Positions 63,097 through 64,000 of a DNA stretch of 64,000 bases are shown here, piece by piece. The DNA is from Azotimanducus sp963663145 (lineage in GTDB: Bacteria; Pseudomonadota; Gammaproteobacteria; Pseudomonadales; Azotimanducaceae), in contig OY760134.1 of the NCBI GenBank assembly GCA_963663145.1, positions 2,418,001 through 2,482,000 on the forward strand. The letters run 5' to 3'. Each line of letters opens with the position of its first letter. Within the stretch, counting starts at the first letter, position 1. The notes beneath the pieces were generated by a model. That model made no database searches. It was not told the origin of the DNA and was given only the letters and a program-made list of their open reading frames with translations. Position numbers and translations under genes: made by a program.

Positions 63097-64000
63097 ATGT
63101 CGAAAGAACCACAAACTGCACAAGATCGTTCGTATCGCCGCCCGTTGCTCGGCTATGTTCAGTTAGGTGCCATTGGTGCTGCAATTGTCGTGGCTGTTTA
63201 TTTCGCGCAGGCCCCGTATCGCGGAGCGGATGCGGGGCTCGGACTCGGCTCAGCCCCCAAGCCCCTAGTCAGCGTGATCGACCCCGTGCCCATTGATCGG
63301 GCACTGCAGGTTGAACTCACGGGCGCCGTCAGCCTTGCCAGGAAGGCCAGAGTGGTATCCGAGGTTTCATCAAAGGTCGTCTGGATTTCACCGAAATTCA
63401 GCAATGGCGGTTCGATTCCGGCGGGAGAAACAATGATCAGGATCGACCCAGCGGATTTCGAACTGCGCGTCGAAGCGGCTCGCGCGTCCGTTGATGAGGC
63501 CCAGGCAAGCGTGTGGCGCGAAAAGGCCCGAGGGGAGCATGACGCCAGAGTGTTCGCTCAGGAATACCCGGGTCTCGAACTTTCCGAACGGATTCGTCGG
63601 ATTCCATCGCTTGCCAAGGAGGAAGCCGAATTGAAGCGCGAACGCGCGGTGCTGAAGATGGCTGAATTGAAACTCGAAAGAACCCGTATTTCGTTTCCAT
63701 TCGACAGTCGGGTGCTCAATGCCAGCGTCGAACTGGGAGAACAGGCCGGTCCGGGAACGCCCTTGGGCACGGTGTATCGCATTGATGCGCTGCAGGTGGA
63801 AGCGCCGATCGAGATACGGGATCTTGATCGCCTAGACCCGGTTATCGGCCGAACTGCTGAGGTTCGCGCGGGCGGGCAAGTATTCAGTGCCCAAGTTGAT
63901 CGCGTGTCTTCGTTGGTGGCGCCGCGAAGTCGTCTGGCGACAGTATTCTTGCGGTTTTCGGAAGTTGTACCTGTCGATTCTCTTCCTTTGCCAGGCACCT
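63097..64000 (+). CDS. RND/HlyD-type membrane fusion protein (3' end outside window)
   Basis: The frame starts at ATG 63097 after AAAGGA and runs off the window. The first 301 residues show an N-terminal membrane anchor (LGYVQLGAIGAAIVVAVYFAQ), the first beta/lipoyl-like half (VELTGAVSLARKARVVSEVSSKVVWISPKFSNGG...), an alpha-helical hairpin (RAVLKMAELKLERTRI) and the second half (SFPFDSRVLNASVELGEQAGPG), typical of efflux periplasmic adaptors. A pump gene is expected next. It starts a new unit beyond the IS remnant. Confidence 0.85.
   Translation, partial: MSKEPQTAQDRSYRRPLLGYVQLGAIGAAIVVAVYFAQAPYRGADAGLGLGSAPKPLVSVIDPVPIDRALQVELTGAVSLARKARVVSEVSSKVVWISPKFSNGGSIPAGETMIRIDPADFELRVEAARASVDEAQASVWREKARGEHDARVFAQEYPGLELSERIRRIPSLAKEEAELKRERAVLKMAELKLERTRISFPFDSRVLNASVELGEQAGPGTPLGTVYRIDALQVEAPIEIRDLDRLDPVIGRTAEVRAGGQVFSAQVDRVSSLVAPRSRLATVFLRFSEVVPVDSLPLPGT

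Overview
The window reads as a chromosomal segment of a gammaproteobacterium, probably an aerobic, marine or lipid-degrading type. The support is the order rpsB-tsf-frr-uppS-cdsA with map and glnD alongside, a DUF1244 gene, MsrQ, dapB, TonB-dependent receptors, and many Rieske oxygenases, SDRs and a P450. No species can be named from sequence alone.

Region 1 (1-9.7 kb) is an accessory, defence-type island ending at a tRNA-Val(GAC) gene (9645-9721, minus). It holds the C-terminal part of an unknown protein, a DUF3883 protein, a decayed ImmA/IrrE + PIN pair, an intact IetA/IetS-type AAA ATPase + subtilase pair, a 3' fragment of rpoD, and a type II restriction endonuclease with its C5-cytosine methyltransferase. 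The methyltransferase frame runs without a usable start codon straight out of the tRNA gene.

Region 2 (9.8-23.8 kb) is mostly housekeeping and export. It has a small secreted protein, an FAD-linked oxidase, a very small SelW/Rdx-type selenoprotein with an in-frame UGA that ordinary gene calling would miss, a ClpP-like protease in an operon with short dapB and DUF1244, a class III aminotransferase, msrQ plus an AsmA-like protein, a secreted helix-hairpin-helix protein, a macA-macB-outer-membrane-factor efflux operon and a lone PotA/FbpC-type ATPase.

Region 3 (24.1-38.8 kb) is catabolic. A TonB receptor and a hicAB pair come first. A seven-gene minus-strand operon follows (acetoacetate-decarboxylase-like, SDR, Rieske oxygenase, amidohydrolase, second Rieske oxygenase, LLM oxidoreductase, SDR), read from a predicted promoter with a 29-bp operator-like palindrome. 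A second TonB receptor lies just upstream. A cation diffusion facilitator and a PQQ-type sugar dehydrogenase follow.

Region 4 (38.9-49.6 kb) holds an inverted-repeat element, a 1102-residue BNR/sortilin-like secreted protein, a vapBC pair, and a minus-strand one-carbon operon: GcvT-like protein, formate-THF ligase, PhyH-like oxygenase and dimethylglycine-dehydrogenase-like protein. Together these look like an oxidative N- (or O-) demethylation route that passes methyl carbon through THF to formate.

Region 5 (49.7-64 kb) is the translation/envelope locus: cdsA, uppS, frr, tsf and rpsB on the minus strand (pyrH is absent from its usual place), with map divergent. An AbiEii-like nucleotidyltransferase toxin pair follows, then glnD-gamma-glutamyltransferase-P450 overlapping on the plus strand, an IS1380-type transposase remnant, and the start of an RND/HlyD-type adaptor that runs off the window end.

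The most notable observations are the unannotated-type selenoprotein, the two catabolic operons without an obvious textbook match, the eroded island modules around tRNA-Val, and several inverted-repeat elements.
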